A DNA stretch of 64,000 nucleotides, taken from Isoptericola cucumis (GTDB lineage: Bacteria; Actinomycetota; Actinomycetes; Actinomycetales; Cellulomonadaceae). The stretch lies in contig NZ_BMDG01000002.1 in assembly GCF_014635665.1 (NCBI RefSeq), positions 62,001 through 126,000 of the forward strand, read 5' to 3'. Positions 1 to 8,919 of the stretch are shown piece by piece (within the stretch, counting starts at the first letter, position 1; every line of letters starts with the position of its first letter). The notes below the pieces were generated by a model. It ran no database searches. It had not been told where the DNA came from and worked only from the letters and a program-made list of their open reading frames with translations. A program made the translations under genes and the position numbers.

Positions 1-5
1 GGGCA

Positions 6-32
6 GGCCCGCGGGCACGACGGCCGCGGGCC
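6..32. terminator. Hairpin downstream of upp, possible terminator
   Basis: Perfect 9-bp inverted repeat, GGCCCGCGG then a 9-nt loop then CCGCGGGCC, lying about 65 nt past the upp stop. There is no U-tract on either side, so a termination role is only a guess. No gene is visible in the first 97 bases. Confidence 0.3.
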
Positions 33-97
33 GTGGGTCGCCCTCGGGCGCTGCGAGTACCGCTGACCGCGGCGGGCGCCGCCGACGGCGGGACCGG

Positions 98-733
98 TCA
101 GACGACGCCGTACAGGCGGTCGCCCGCGTCGCCCAGGCCGGGGACGATGTACTTGTTCTCGTCGAGCCGCTCGTCGACGGCGGCCACCACCAGCTGGACG
201 TCGACGCGGTCGCCGAGCGCCTCCTGCACGACCTCGAGCCCCTCGGGGGCGGCCAGCAGGCACACCGCGGTGACGTCGCGGGCCCCGCGCTCGAGCACGT
301 AGTCGATCGCCGCGACGAGCGTGGCGCCGGTGGCGAGCATCGGGTCGAGGAGGAAGACCTGGCGGTCGGACAGGTCGTCCGGCAGCCGGTTCGCGTACGT
401 GATCGCCTCGTACGTCGTCTCGTCGCGCTGCAGGCCGAGGAAGCCGACCTCCGCCGTCGGCAGCAGCCGTGTCATGCCCTCGAGCATGCCGAGGCCGGCG
501 CGCAGGATCGGGATGACGATGGGGCTCGGGTCGGAGAGGTTCACGCCCGTGGTCGTCGTGACCGGGGTGCGGATCTCCTTGGGCACGGTGCGCACGTGCC
601 GCGTCGCCTCGTAGGCCAGGAGGGTGACGAGCTCGTCGACCAGCTGACGGAACGTCGCCGACGGGGTGGACTCGTCACGCAGGACGGTGAGCTTGTGGGC
701 CACCAGGGGGTGGTCGGCGACGTGCAGGTGCAT
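98..733 (-). CDS. upp: Uracil phosphoribosyltransferase
   Basis: Makes UMP from uracil and PRPP in pyrimidine salvage; cytosolic. The 211-aa length is normal for bacterial Upp. The PRPP-binding loop is seen as [12 protein letters not shown] (about residues 127-138) and the C-terminal uracil-contacting segment as [12 protein letters not shown]. The ATG is preceded by TAGCGT at 740-745 with a 6-nt gap, which fits a leaderless transcript. It is divergent from tadA. The UraA-type permease at 38.2-39.5 kb would supply its substrate. Confidence 0.96.
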   Translation of the reverse strand: MHLHVADHPLVAHKLTVLRDESTPSATFRQLVDELVTLLAYEATRHVRTVPKEIRTPVTTTTGVNLSDPSPIVIPILRAGLGMLEGMTRLLPTAEVGFLGLQRDETTYEAITYANRLPDDLSDRQVFLLDPMLATGATLVAAIDYVLERGARDVTAVCLLAAPEGLEVVQEALGDRVDVQLVVAAVDERLDENKYIVPGLGDAGDRLYGVV

Positions 734-739
734 GCCCCC

Positions 740-796
740 ACGCTACCGGGAGTTGTCAGAGTCAGGACCGTCTATACGCTGTCGTGAGTCTGACAA
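740..796. promoter_or_regulatory. upp/tadA divergent promoters with inverted repeat
   Basis: An inverted repeat, TTGTCAGAGTCA (753-764) and TGAGTCTGACAA (785-796), has 11 of 12 matching positions and a 20-nt spacer. Its left arm contains the candidate tadA -35 (TTGTCA, 753-758), with a -10 TACGCT at 775-780 and a 16-nt spacer. The upp -10 (TAGCGT, minus strand) is at 740-745. A repressor bound to both arms would bracket the tadA promoter. The regulator is unknown. Confidence 0.5.
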
Positions 797-809
797 GTCG
801 GGAGGGGAC

Positions 810-1352
810 GTGGGCGACGACGGCGGCCGTACGGCGGCGCAGGGCCTCGCCCTGCCGTGGGCCGACGGCGCGTTCCCGCCGGCGACGGTGAGCGGGCGGC
901 GCGCGGCGTGGGAGGCGCTCATGGGCCTGGCCCTGCACGAGGCGTCGCACGCCCTGGCCAGCGACGACGTCCCCGTGGGGGCGCTGGTCGTCGACGCCGA
1001 CGGGCGGCTCGTGGGACTGGGCCGCAACCGGCGGGAGGAGACGGGCGACCCGACGGCGCACGCCGAGGTGCTGGCGCTGCGGCAGGCGGCGGCGACGCGC
1101 GGCGAGTGGCGGCTGACCGGCTGCACCCTGGTCGTCACGCTCGAGCCGTGCGTGATGTGCGCCGGCGCGCTGCTCTCCGCGCGGGTGCGTCGCCTCGTCC
1201 TCGGCGCCTGGGACCCCAAGGCGGGCGCGACCGGGTCGGTCTGGGACCTCGTGCGCGACCAGCGGGCGAACCACGCCGTCGAGGTGGTCGGCGGGGTGCG
1301 CGAGGACGAGTGCGGCGCGATCCTGCGAGACTTCTTCGACACGCGGCGCTGA
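810..1352 (+). CDS. tadA: tRNA-specific adenosine deaminase TadA
   Basis: Deaminates A34 to inosine in tRNA-Arg(ACG). The zinc site is visible as HAE (in AHAEVLAL, near residue 75) and PCVMC (near residue 106), the cytidine/deoxycytidylate deaminase signature with Glu as proton shuttle. The GTG start at 810 is chosen because GGAGGGG lies at 801-807; this gives 180 aa. An upstream in-frame ATG at 666 would run into the upp coding region on the other strand and lacks a ribosome site. A related deaminase function is possible, but the length and PCVMC context favour TadA. Confidence 0.92.
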   Translation: MGDDGGRTAAQGLALPWADGAFPPATVSGRRAAWEALMGLALHEASHALASDDVPVGALVVDADGRLVGLGRNRREETGDPTAHAEVLALRQAAATRGEWRLTGCTLVVTLEPCVMCAGALLSARVRRLVLGAWDPKAGATGSVWDLVRDQRANHAVEVVGGVREDECGAILRDFFDTRR

Positions 1353-1432
1353 GCACCGGCCGCCGCCGGTCGCGACCTCGCTCCCGACCGCTCTCGACGA
1401 CGAGTCCGCACGACGACGGAGGTCTGCCCCGC

Positions 1433-2512
1433 ATGGACGACACGGCACGCACGGCTCCGACCGCCCCACCGGCCACCGGGCAGGGCCGGGCGCCGACGCT
1501 CGACGACTACGCCCGCCACAGCGCCTACTCCGACCCGGGCGGCCACGCGGCGCTGCTCGCCGCCGTCGACCCTGTCCCGGCCGCCATCGGTACGGCGGCG
1601 TGCACCGCCGTCGTGCACTACCGGGCGGGCCGACCGGTCCTCACCGACGAGCAGGGCGCCGACATCGACCGGCGCTGGCTCGCGTCGGTGCTCGACGCCG
1701 CGACCGACCGCTGCCCCGGCCCGCTCGACGCGGCCCGCGACCAGGCGCAGCAGGTGGCGGGCTGCTGCCGTGACCACACGCTGCTGTCGGTGGGCGTGCT
1801 GCGCGAGCACGGGATCCCGGCGCGCTCGCGGATCGGGTTCGCGGGCTACTTCGAACCGCCGTTCTTCCACGACCACGTGGTGGTGGAGCACTGGCAGGCC
1901 GCCGACCCCGCCGACCCCGCAAGCCCCGACCCGGACACCGGTGCCGCCGGGGGCCGGTGGGTGCGCTGGGACCCGGAGCTCACCGCCGACGGCCGGTGGG
2001 ACTTCGACGTGCACGACATGCCGACCGGGCCGGCGTCGCCGTTCCCGACGGCGGCCGAGGTGTGGCGGGCGATCCGCGCGGGCGAGGTGGACCCGGCGTC
2101 GTACGGCGTCGACCCCGGGTTGCCGCACCTGGGCGGCAAGGACTTCGTGCGGGGGTACGTGCTGCTCGAGCTCGCGCACCGGATGCGCGACGAGGTGCTG
2201 CTGTGGGACGTCTGGGGTGCGGCGCCCGACCTCCCCGGGATCGCCGGGCTGATGGGCCAGTCGCCGCCCGGGACGGTGCCGCTCGTGCGTCTCGAGCCCG
2301 AGACCTGGGACGCGCTGACCGACGCCCTCGCCACGCTGCTGGTGGCGGCCGACGCCGGGGACGCCGCCGCCGAGGAGGCGCTCGCGGCCCGGTACACGGC
2401 CGGGCTGGGCCCGCGCGGGCGCGTCGTCACGGCCTCGCCGTCCGGGCGGCTCGGGATCACGGACCTGGCGGCCCGCACGACGCGGTGGCGGGGCACGGGC
2501 GCGACCGACTGA
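1433..2512 (+). CDS. Transglutaminase-like domain protein
   Basis: A 359-aa cytosolic protein. The central segment (about residues 100-190) carries a transglutaminase/protease-like fold signature: a Cys in GCCRDHTLL, then GIPARSRIGF, then HDHVVVEHW, and an Asp in RWVRWDPEL, compatible with a Cys-His-Asp triad. There is no signal peptide. The ATG at 1433 follows GGAGG at 1418-1422. It may form a unit with tadA, 80 nt upstream. The substrate is unknown; this family includes peptidases and uncharacterised amidases. Confidence 0.72.
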   Translation: MDDTARTAPTAPPATGQGRAPTLDDYARHSAYSDPGGHAALLAAVDPVPAAIGTAACTAVVHYRAGRPVLTDEQGADIDRRWLASVLDAATDRCPGPLDAARDQAQQVAGCCRDHTLLSVGVLREHGIPARSRIGFAGYFEPPFFHDHVVVEHWQAADPADPASPDPDTGAAGGRWVRWDPELTADGRWDFDVHDMPTGPASPFPTAAEVWRAIRAGEVDPASYGVDPGLPHLGGKDFVRGYVLLELAHRMRDEVLLWDVWGAAPDLPGIAGLMGQSPPGTVPLVRLEPETWDALTDALATLLVAADAGDAAAEEALAARYTAGLGPRGRVVTASPSGRLGITDLAARTTRWRGTGATD

Positions 2513-2521
2513 TCGGGACCG

Positions 2522-3640
2522 TCAGCTCGCCGGGTTCGGGCGCGACGGGTCCCGGGCGGCCCGCACCGAGGCGACGTCGTCGACCACCACCACGATGTGA
2601 CGCACGCTCGTGATGAGCGACCCGTAGACGGGCCACCGGTCGCCGGGCAGCTGGTCACGGTTCTCCCAGGTGCGCTCGGCCAGCCGGTCGAGCCGTTCCA
2701 GGACGGGTGCGACCTCCGCGTCGGGGTCCGCGACCAGCCGTCCGGTCTCGCGCACCGTCGCGGACCACTCCTCGCGGAACCGGTCGTCCCACGTGCCGTC
2801 GGAGGTCGACTCGCGCAGCGTGCGTGCCAGATGCCGCAGGTGGGAGACGCCCTCGGCTACACGGCCCAGGATCTCGTCGTACCCGGCCTCGCGCCCCGGC
2901 TCCAGGTGCTGGTCGCGCCAGGCCCGAGGGCGCCGGGACGACCGTGCGGCCCGTCTCGGGTTCATCCGGGCGCTCTCCTGGGCGAACCGCACGGACTGCC
3001 ATGCGGAGTCGAGCTCGTGGTCGATCGCGACGGTCTCGGCGACCCAGGCGTCGGCGCGGTCGGTGTCCCAGCCGCTCGCCAGCTCGTCGCCGATCGCGGC
3101 GAGCATCCCGCCCATGCGGCGGTTGATGCTGTCCACGTACCGTGCCGCCTGCCGGTCCCGCAGCGGGGGCAGGACCAGCAGGTTCGCCACGACGCCGATC
3201 GCCACGCCCAGCCCGACCTCCACGAGACGGTCGACCAGCAGCGGAGCCTGCGACCCGAACCCGCTGCCCAGGATGAAGACGGCCGTCGTGGCGACGGCGA
3301 CGCCCTCGTCCCGCATCCATGCCAGGCGTGACACGACGAGTCCGACGAGGACGGCGAGGGCGAACGTCCACAGGCTGACGCCGAGGTACGTGCCCACCAG
3401 GAAGGACAGGGCGACACCGACGCCGGTCGCCACCGTGGTCTGCACGCCGCGGGCCAGCGACCGGTAGACGGTGGCGTGCACGGTCAGCAGCGCCGTCCAC
3501 GGCGCGAGGAACGGCAGCTGTGAGTCCAGGACGGTCACCGACAGCCACCACGCGGCAGTCGTGGCGCCGACGCACTTGAGGATCTGGATGCCGTCGGTCA
3601 GGACCTCGGGCGAGACGTGCGCCGCGGCACGGCCTCTCAT
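2522..3640 (-). CDS. FUSC-family membrane transporter
   Basis: A 372-aa membrane protein. About six hydrophobic segments fill residues 20-165, followed by a long charged cytoplasmic region with coiled-coil character. The pattern, including LPFLAPWTALLTVHATVYRSLARG, matches the fusaric-acid/aromatic-acid exporter (FUSC/ArAE) family, whose members export aromatic acids. The stop lies 9 nt from the convergent stop of the transglutaminase-like gene. The actual substrate cannot be read from the sequence. Confidence 0.78.
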   Translation of the reverse strand: MRGRAAAHVSPEVLTDGIQILKCVGATTAAWWLSVTVLDSQLPFLAPWTALLTVHATVYRSLARGVQTTVATGVGVALSFLVGTYLGVSLWTFALAVLVGLVVSRLAWMRDEGVAVATTAVFILGSGFGSQAPLLVDRLVEVGLGVAIGVVANLLVLPPLRDRQAARYVDSINRRMGGMLAAIGDELASGWDTDRADAWVAETVAIDHELDSAWQSVRFAQESARMNPRRAARSSRRPRAWRDQHLEPGREAGYDEILGRVAEGVSHLRHLARTLRESTSDGTWDDRFREEWSATVRETGRLVADPDAEVAPVLERLDRLAERTWENRDQLPGDRWPVYGSLITSVRHIVVVVDDVASVRAARDPSRPNPAS

Positions 3641-3724
3641 CGGTCTGCCGCCCCGGTCGCAGGCCGCGGACTCGTCGCTCGTCCGGGTGTGTGACGCATG
3701 AGGTCACGGTAAGGGCAGCGCCGC

Positions 3725-3757
3725 GTGGCTACCGGGTGGCTACCGGGTGGCCACGGG
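3725..3757. repeat. 11-bp tandem repeat, three copies
   Basis: GTGGCTACCGG is repeated perfectly at 3725-3735 and 3736-3746, with a degenerate third copy at 3747-3757. It fills the space between the start of the FUSC gene and the stop of the next flavoprotein gene, so copy number could vary between strains. Confidence 0.8.
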
Positions 3758-3761
3758 TGGG

Positions 3762-5294
3762 CTACAGCGGCGCGACGCGGACGCCGAACACCTCCCGCAG
3801 CGCGCGGCGGGCGGCGTGCCAGCCGCCCATGCCGTGCACGCCGGGCCCGGGCGGCGTCGACGCCGAGCACAGGTAGACGCCGCCCGCGCCCACGCGGTAC
3901 GGGTCCGCCCGCAGGGTGGGGCGTGCGACCAGCTGCCACATCGTCGCCGCGCCGGCGGCGATGTCCCCGCCGACGTAGTTCGCGTTGTGCTGCTCCATGG
4001 CGTCGCCCGGCACGCAGCGCGAGGCGACGACGACGTCGCGGAACCCCGGCGCGTACCGCTCGATCTGGGCCGTCACGGTCTCGGTGACGTCGAGGTCGGA
4101 GCCCGCGGGCACGTGGGTGTACGTCCACAGGGGGCGCCGCTCGCCCCGCGGCGTGGCCGCCCGCCGGGTGTCGTCCACGACGGTCGGGTCGCTGACCAGG
4201 CACACCGGCCGCTCGGCGTGCCGCCCGGAGCCGACCGCCGCCTCCGCCGCCGCCATCTGCTCGCGGGTGCCGCCGACGTGGACGGTGCCCGCCCGGCCGA
4301 CCAGCGGCTCCGCCCACGGCACCGGCCCGGACAGCACGTAGTCGACCTTCGCGGCGGCGTCGCCGTGGCGGAACCGGGACAGCGCGCCCCGCAGCCCGGG
4401 GGCCACGGCGTCCCCGAGCACCGCCAGCAGCGTGCGCGGGGTCGTGTCGAACAGGACGGCGCGCGCGGCCGGGAGGTCGGCGCGCGTCCGGACGGGGTGC
4501 CGCGTCACGACCGTGCCGCCGTGGGCCTCCAGGTCGGCCCGCAGCGCCGCGACGATCGCGCCGGACCCGCCGCGCGGGACCGGCCACCCGCCGTCGAACG
4601 GGTGGTGCGCGGCGGGGGAGGCGTGCGCGAGCGCGCCCAGCAGCAGCGAGGTCCCGGCACCGGCCAGCGAGGGCAGGGTCGTGATCGTGTGTGCCGCGAC
4701 GCCCGTCAGCAGCGCGGGGGCGGCGTCGCCGACGAACCGGGCGCCCCAGGCGCGCGTGCCCTGCTCGAGCAGGCCGAGCCCGAACCGCAGCGCGGCGGTC
4801 GTGCCGCGGACCGGCCGCCGCCCGTCGAGCACGCCGGGCGGCACCGAACGGCGGTCGCTCAGGCCCACGGCGACCACGGCCTCCCACTCCTGGGCGAGCG
4901 GCCCGAGCAGCGTCCGCCACGCCGTCGCGTCGGGCCCCAGGCCGTCGGCCGTGCGGTCGAGGTCGCGCCACGCGACGGCCGCGCGGCCGCCGGGCAGCGG
5001 CTGCGCGTACGACACGTCGGGGGTGCGCAGCTCGACGCCGTGCGCGGGCAGGTCGAACGCGCGGAAGAACGGCGACGCCCACGCCATCGGGTGCACCGCG
5101 GAGCACACGTCGTGCACGACGCCGGCGGGCAGGCCCGCGAGCAGGTCGCCGTCGTCGCCCGGGGCGAGGGTGCGGCAGCCGCCGCCCACCGTGGCCTCGG
5201 CCTCGAGGACCGTCACCGACAGACCCGCCCGCGCGAGCGTGACGGCGGCCGCGAGCCCGTTGGGCCCGGATCCCACGACGACGGCGTCCAGCAC
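3762..5294 (-). CDS. FAD-dependent phytoene desaturase-like oxidoreductase
   Basis: A 510-aa flavoprotein. The N-terminal dinucleotide-binding fold is clear: GSGPNGLAAAV, then VLEAEATVGGGCRT. The C-terminus has the matching FAD segment YLCSASTPPGPGVHGMGGW. This is the pattern of phytoene-desaturase/amine-oxidase-like proteins (PYROXD2/CrtI-like). No other carotenoid genes are nearby, so a carotenoid role is not supported. The GTG at 5294 is preferred because GAGGGGAG stands 6 nt upstream; an in-frame ATG at 5342 lacks such a site. Confidence 0.75.
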   Translation of the reverse strand: MLDAVVVGSGPNGLAAAVTLARAGLSVTVLEAEATVGGGCRTLAPGDDGDLLAGLPAGVVHDVCSAVHPMAWASPFFRAFDLPAHGVELRTPDVSYAQPLPGGRAAVAWRDLDRTADGLGPDATAWRTLLGPLAQEWEAVVAVGLSDRRSVPPGVLDGRRPVRGTTAALRFGLGLLEQGTRAWGARFVGDAAPALLTGVAAHTITTLPSLAGAGTSLLLGALAHASPAAHHPFDGGWPVPRGGSGAIVAALRADLEAHGGTVVTRHPVRTRADLPAARAVLFDTTPRTLLAVLGDAVAPGLRGALSRFRHGDAAAKVDYVLSGPVPWAEPLVGRAGTVHVGGTREQMAAAEAAVGSGRHAERPVCLVSDPTVVDDTRRAATPRGERRPLWTYTHVPAGSDLDVTETVTAQIERYAPGFRDVVVASRCVPGDAMEQHNANYVGGDIAAGAATMWQLVARPTLRADPYRVGAGGVYLCSASTPPGPGVHGMGGWHAARRALREVFGVRVAPL

Positions 5295-5419
5295 GCTGTG
5301 CTCCCCTCGGTCCCTGCTCTCCCTGCGATTCAACCATCGCACCGGACGCCCGACGGAGTGGGGTGATCCCTACCCTGACCTCGTGGGCAGCCGGCCTGCC
5401 GTGCCGGGGCACCGCGTCC

Positions 5420-5425
5420 TAGGGT
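5420..5425 (+). promoter_or_regulatory. -10 box TAGGGT of the sensor kinase operon
   Basis: TAGGGT ends 7 nt before the GTG at 5433 and no Shine-Dalgarno sequence is present, so the transcript is probably leaderless. The same arrangement recurs at many genes of this window. Confidence 0.55.
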
Positions 5426-5432
5426 CGTGGTC

Positions 5433-6878
5433 GTGACCAGAACCGCAACCGCCTCGGGCGCCGTGCCGGGCGCCGTACCGAGCGCCGGGCCGAGCATCGA
5501 GGCCCGCACCGCCCCCGCGCTGCTCGTGCCGGGCGCGTTCCGCCGTGCGCCCGTCTCGGCGCCGACCTTCCGGGCGCTCGCCCAGCTCGCCGTCGGCAGC
5601 TGGTGGTTGCTCCTCGCCGGGACCGCCCTGTGGGTGTCGGTCCTGGTGTCCGTGCTGCTGGTGCCCGTCCTCGGGATCGGGATCCCCGTGCTGGCGTTCT
5701 GGCTGGTCGTGGCCCGGTGGTTCGCGTCGGCGGAGCGCGGCCGGATCGCCGTGCAGACCGACGTCGTCGTCCCGGCCCCGGCGCCGCCCGCCGCGGGCCC
5801 GGGCTCGTGGCGCCGCCCGTGGCCCGCGCTGGTCGCGCCCCTGCGCGACTCGCGGGCCTGGTCGGCCGTCGGCTACGCCTTCCTCGGCCCTCTCCTCGCG
5901 ACGTTCGGGCTGCTGCTGGCGGCGACCCTCGCCGCCGGCGCGGTCGCCGTCGTCGTCCTCGCGGCGACGGGAGAGGCCGGGCAGCGGCTGGCCGTCGACG
6001 TGCCGTGGCCCCTGGCCCTGGTCGCCGCGCTCGTGCTCGCCGTCGTGCTGCTCTGGACGGCGGCCGTCCTCGCGCAGTACGCCTCCCTGCTCACGATCCG
6101 GCTGGCGGCCGCGCTGCTCGGGCCGTCGGCGTCCGAGGCCGCCCAGGCCCGCGCCGTCGCGGCCGAGGAGGAGGCGCGCACCGCCGAGCAGGCGGCGCAC
6201 GCGGCGCGGGAGCGCGCCGTCGTCCTCACCGAGACCCGCTCGCAGGCGGTCGCGGCCGCCGACGCCGAGCGCCGCCGCATCGAGCGCGACCTGCACGACG
6301 GCGCCCAGCAGCGCCTCGTCGCGCTGGGGGTCGAGCTCGGCGTCGCACGGCGCGGCGCCGACCGCGACCCGGCCGTCGCCACCGCCGCGCTGGAGCACGC
6401 GCACGGCGAGGTCAAGGAGACGCTGGCCGAGCTGCGGGACCTGGTGCGCGGCATCCACCCCGCCGTGCTGTCCGACCGCGGGCTCGACGCCGCGCTCTCG
6501 GCGCTCGCCGCCCGCAGCCCCGTCCCGGTGCGGGTCGAGGCGGAGGACCTCACGGCCGCCGACCCCGCCGCCCAGGCCGCCGCCTACTTCGTCGTCGCCG
6601 AGGCCCTGACCAACGTGGCCAAGCACGCGGAGGCGACGTCGGTCGACGTGCGCGCGCAGGTCGTGGGCAGCACGCCCGACGGCGACGGCGACGCCGACGC
6701 CCCCGCCCGCCTGCGCGTCGTCGTCGAGGACGACGGCCGCGGCGGCGCCGAGCCGGCGCCCGGCAGCGGCCTCGCCGGCCTGCGCGGCCGGGTCGCCGCG
6801 CTCGACGGCGTCTTCGAGCTCACCAGCCCGCCCGGCGCGGGCACCCGACTCACCGTGGAGGTGCCGTGCGCATCGTGA
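5433..6878 (+). CDS. Sensor histidine kinase with putative-sensor domain
   Basis: The membrane kinase of a two-component system, 481 aa from the leaderless GTG at 5433 (GTG at 5427 is an alternative). Residues about 30-220 form four hydrophobic segments of the Pfam 'putative sensor' type. They are followed by a coiled coil (AAEEEARTAEQAAHAARE), the HisKA_3 phosphoacceptor box in IERDLHDGAQQRLVALG, and an HATPase with N-box EALTNVAKHAEA and G-box GSGLAGLRGRVAALDG. It overlaps the response regulator by 13 nt, so translation is coupled. With the DUF4097 protein downstream this is a common actinobacterial envelope-sensing operon. The signal is unknown. Confidence 0.88.
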   Translation: MTRTATASGAVPGAVPSAGPSIEARTAPALLVPGAFRRAPVSAPTFRALAQLAVGSWWLLLAGTALWVSVLVSVLLVPVLGIGIPVLAFWLVVARWFASAERGRIAVQTDVVVPAPAPPAAGPGSWRRPWPALVAPLRDSRAWSAVGYAFLGPLLATFGLLLAATLAAGAVAVVVLAATGEAGQRLAVDVPWPLALVAALVLAVVLLWTAAVLAQYASLLTIRLAAALLGPSASEAAQARAVAAEEEARTAEQAAHAARERAVVLTETRSQAVAAADAERRRIERDLHDGAQQRLVALGVELGVARRGADRDPAVATAALEHAHGEVKETLAELRDLVRGIHPAVLSDRGLDAALSALAARSPVPVRVEAEDLTAADPAAQAAAYFVVAEALTNVAKHAEATSVDVRAQVVGSTPDGDGDADAPARLRVVVEDDGRGGAEPAPGSGLAGLRGRVAALDGVFELTSPPGAGTRLTVEVPCAS

Positions 6879-7528
6879 TCGCGGAGGACTCCGTCCTCCT
6901 CCTGGACGGACTCGTGCGGCTGCTGACGGCGGAGGGCCACGCGGTGACGGGGTACCGCACCGCCGACGAGCTGGTCGCGGCGCTGTCGCGGCCGGGCGTC
7001 ACGATGCCCGACCTGCTCGTCACCGACGTCCGCATGCCGCCGTCGCACACCGACGAGGGCCTGCGCGCGGCGCTGCACCTGCGCAGCCTGCACCCCGAGC
7101 TGCCGGTCCTCGTGCTCTCCCAGTACGTGGAGCAGCGGTACGCGTCCGAGCTGCTCGCGCGCGGCGCCCGCGGCCTCGGGTACGTGCTCAAGGACCGGAT
7201 CGCCGACGTCGACACGTTCCTCGACGCCGTCGACCGCGTGGCGCGGGGCGAGACCGTCATCGACTCCGAGGTGGTCACGCAGGTCATCGCCCGCAGCCGC
7301 CGCACCGACCTCGACGACCTGACCCGGCGCGAGCGCGAGGTGCTCGCGCTCATGGCCGAGGGGCGCTCGAACACCGCGATCGCGGACCGCCTCGTCGTGG
7401 GGATGGCCGCCGTCGAGAAGCACGTCACGAACATCCTCACCAAGCTCGGGCTGCCGCCCGACGCCGACGCCAACCGCCGTGTGCTCGCGGTGCTGCGCTG
7501 GCTCGACGAGAACGGAGCACGACCATGA
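6866..7528 (+). CDS. LuxR-family (NarL-type) response regulator
   Basis: A 220-aa partner of the upstream kinase. The receiver domain begins VRIVIAEDSVLLLDG, with the phosphoacceptor Asp in LVTDVRMPP. The C-terminal LuxR helix-turn-helix runs from LTRREREVLALMAEG through VEKHVTNILTKL. The GTG start at 6866 lies inside the 3' end of the kinase gene, behind GGAGG at 6857-6861. It probably controls its own operon. Confidence 0.9.
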   Translation: MRIVIAEDSVLLLDGLVRLLTAEGHAVTGYRTADELVAALSRPGVTMPDLLVTDVRMPPSHTDEGLRAALHLRSLHPELPVLVLSQYVEQRYASELLARGARGLGYVLKDRIADVDTFLDAVDRVARGETVIDSEVVTQVIARSRRTDLDDLTRREREVLALMAEGRSNTAIADRLVVGMAAVEKHVTNILTKLGLPPDADANRRVLAVLRWLDENGARP

Positions 7529-8433
7529 CCACCACCCAGCCCACCTTCCAGCCGGCGAGCCCGGCGCCCGCCCCGCGGCGCAGCGCGACCGGCCGGGTGC
7601 TGCTCGTGCTCGGTGTCGTGCTCGGGATCGCGACGGTCCTGTGGGTCGCGCTGTTCCTCGTCGACCTCGCGCTGTCGCGCGCGACGACGACGCACGAGTC
7701 GTACGCGGCCGCCGGGACGGTGGAGCTGGTCGCCGACGACGACGTGACCGTGCAGGTCGCCGAGGGCGGGGTCGAGGTCGACCGGATCGCGCACAGCGGC
7801 CTGACCGGCCCGACGTACCGCGCGGACGAGTCCGCCGACCGGCTCGTCGTGACCCACGAGTGCACCTCCTGGCTGTGGTTCGCCTCCCGCTGCGGCGGCG
7901 AGCTCGACGTGACGGTGCCGGCCGACACCGAGCTGGTGGTCCGCTCGTCCAACGGCGACGTGCTGGCCAGCGGCGTCGCGGGGGACGTCGAGCTGGAGTC
8001 GTCCAACGGCGACGTCGAGGCCGCCTCGCTCGGCGGCCGGCTGGACGTGTACAGCAGCAACGGGGACGTCGTCGTGCGCGAGGCCGCCGGTGACGTCGAC
8101 GCGCGCTCGTCCAACGGGGACGTCGAGGTGTCCGACGTGGGCGGGACGCTCGACGCCGAGACGAGCAACGGGCGCGTCGACGTCGACGGGGTGACCGGTG
8201 CGGCGGTGGCGGTCTCCAGCAGCGGCGACGTCGTCGTCGAGGGCGTCGGGGGCGACGTGCGCGCCGAGTCGAGCAACGGCGAGGTCACCGTGACCGGCGA
8301 CGGGGAGCCGGTGAACCTCGTGATGGACACGTCGAACGGGAGCCAGACCGTCGAGGGACCCACCGACCCGGCCTCGAGCCGGACCGTCGAGATCCGGTCG
8401 TCGAACGGCGACGTCTCCTACCTGGTGCCGTGA
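7525..8433 (+). CDS. DUF4097 beta-strand repeat membrane protein
   Basis: A 302-aa protein whose ATG overlaps the preceding stop (ATGA), making it the third gene of the kinase/regulator operon. One transmembrane segment (about residues 25-50) anchors a region built from repeated SSNGDV or SNGDVE units (about residues 130-300). This is the DUF4097 beta-helix-like fold, probably outside the membrane. The molecular role is unknown; families like this accompany envelope-stress two-component systems. Confidence 0.8.
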   Translation: MTTTQPTFQPASPAPAPRRSATGRVLLVLGVVLGIATVLWVALFLVDLALSRATTTHESYAAAGTVELVADDDVTVQVAEGGVEVDRIAHSGLTGPTYRADESADRLVVTHECTSWLWFASRCGGELDVTVPADTELVVRSSNGDVLASGVAGDVELESSNGDVEAASLGGRLDVYSSNGDVVVREAAGDVDARSSNGDVEVSDVGGTLDAETSNGRVDVDGVTGAAVAVSSSGDVVVEGVGGDVRAESSNGEVTVTGDGEPVNLVMDTSNGSQTVEGPTDPASSRTVEIRSSNGDVSYLVP

Positions 8434-8435
8434 CG

Positions 8436-8470
8436 GCCGCGGCCCGGGCGACGACCGCCCGGGCCGCGGC
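8436..8470. terminator. Bidirectional hairpin terminator
   Basis: A perfect 15-bp inverted repeat (arms 8436-8450 and 8456-8470, loop acgac) fills the gap between the convergent DUF4097 and thioesterase genes. It lacks a strong U-tract, as is common in high-GC genomes. Confidence 0.75.
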
Positions 8471-8472
8471 GC

Positions 8473-8919
8473 TCAGCGCCCGATCGTGATGGCGCGGCCG
8501 ACGTCGGGGCCGGGCGCGGTGCGCACGGCCTCGACCCGCGCGGCGACGTCCGGCGGGAACGGCGCCGCGCGCCCGCCCGCCACGTGCAGCCCCAGCACCT
8601 CCTCGGTCGCCCGCAGGCGACCGCCCGACCACAGCTCGTGCCACAGGTGCAGCAGCTTGCCGGTGGCGCCGACGACGCTCGAGCGGACCTCCAGCTCGGC
8701 GCCCGCGGACACCTCGTCGAGGTACCGCACGTGCGCCTCGACCGTGTACAGCGAGGCGTCGTGGGCCTCCCGGTACTCCGGGCCGAGCCCGACGTGGTCC
8801 ATCACCGCGTCCGTCGCGTGCCCGAGCACGAGCACGTAGTAGGCCTCGCTGAGGTGGCCGTTGTAGTCGATCCACTCGTCGCGGACCGGCTCGCGCCAGG
8901 GCGGCAGCACGCCGCTCAC
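8473..8919 (-). CDS. cdhB: Betainyl-CoA thioesterase (hotdog fold)
   Basis: A 148-aa hotdog thioesterase. The DYNGHLSEAYY motif is the 4-hydroxybenzoyl-CoA-thioesterase-like signature. It overlaps the carnitine dehydrogenase gene by GTGA and is last in the operon. In Pseudomonas the same trio is CdhC, CdhA and CdhB, and the thioesterase releases glycine betaine from betainyl-CoA. The family assignment comes from sequence; the substrate is inferred from context. Another acyl-CoA thioesterase activity cannot be excluded. Confidence 0.8.
   Translation of the reverse strand: MSGVLPPWREPVRDEWIDYNGHLSEAYYVLVLGHATDAVMDHVGLGPEYREAHDASLYTVEAHVRYLDEVSAGAELEVRSSVVGATGKLLHLWHELWSGGRLRATEEVLGLHVAGGRAAPFPPDVAARVEAVRTAPGPDVGRAITIGR

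Noticed and set aside
3637-5412. A 591-codon minus-strand frame overlapping the flavoprotein gene
   Set aside because: Arg/Pro/Gly-rich translation without motifs; the neighbouring frame carries the clear FAD-binding protein.
5433-8433. The two histidine kinase/regulator pairs as a duplicated system
   Set aside because: The sensor domains differ (putative-sensor type versus DesK-like helices), and the partner genes differ (DUF4097 versus ABC exporter); similarity is limited to shared family domains.
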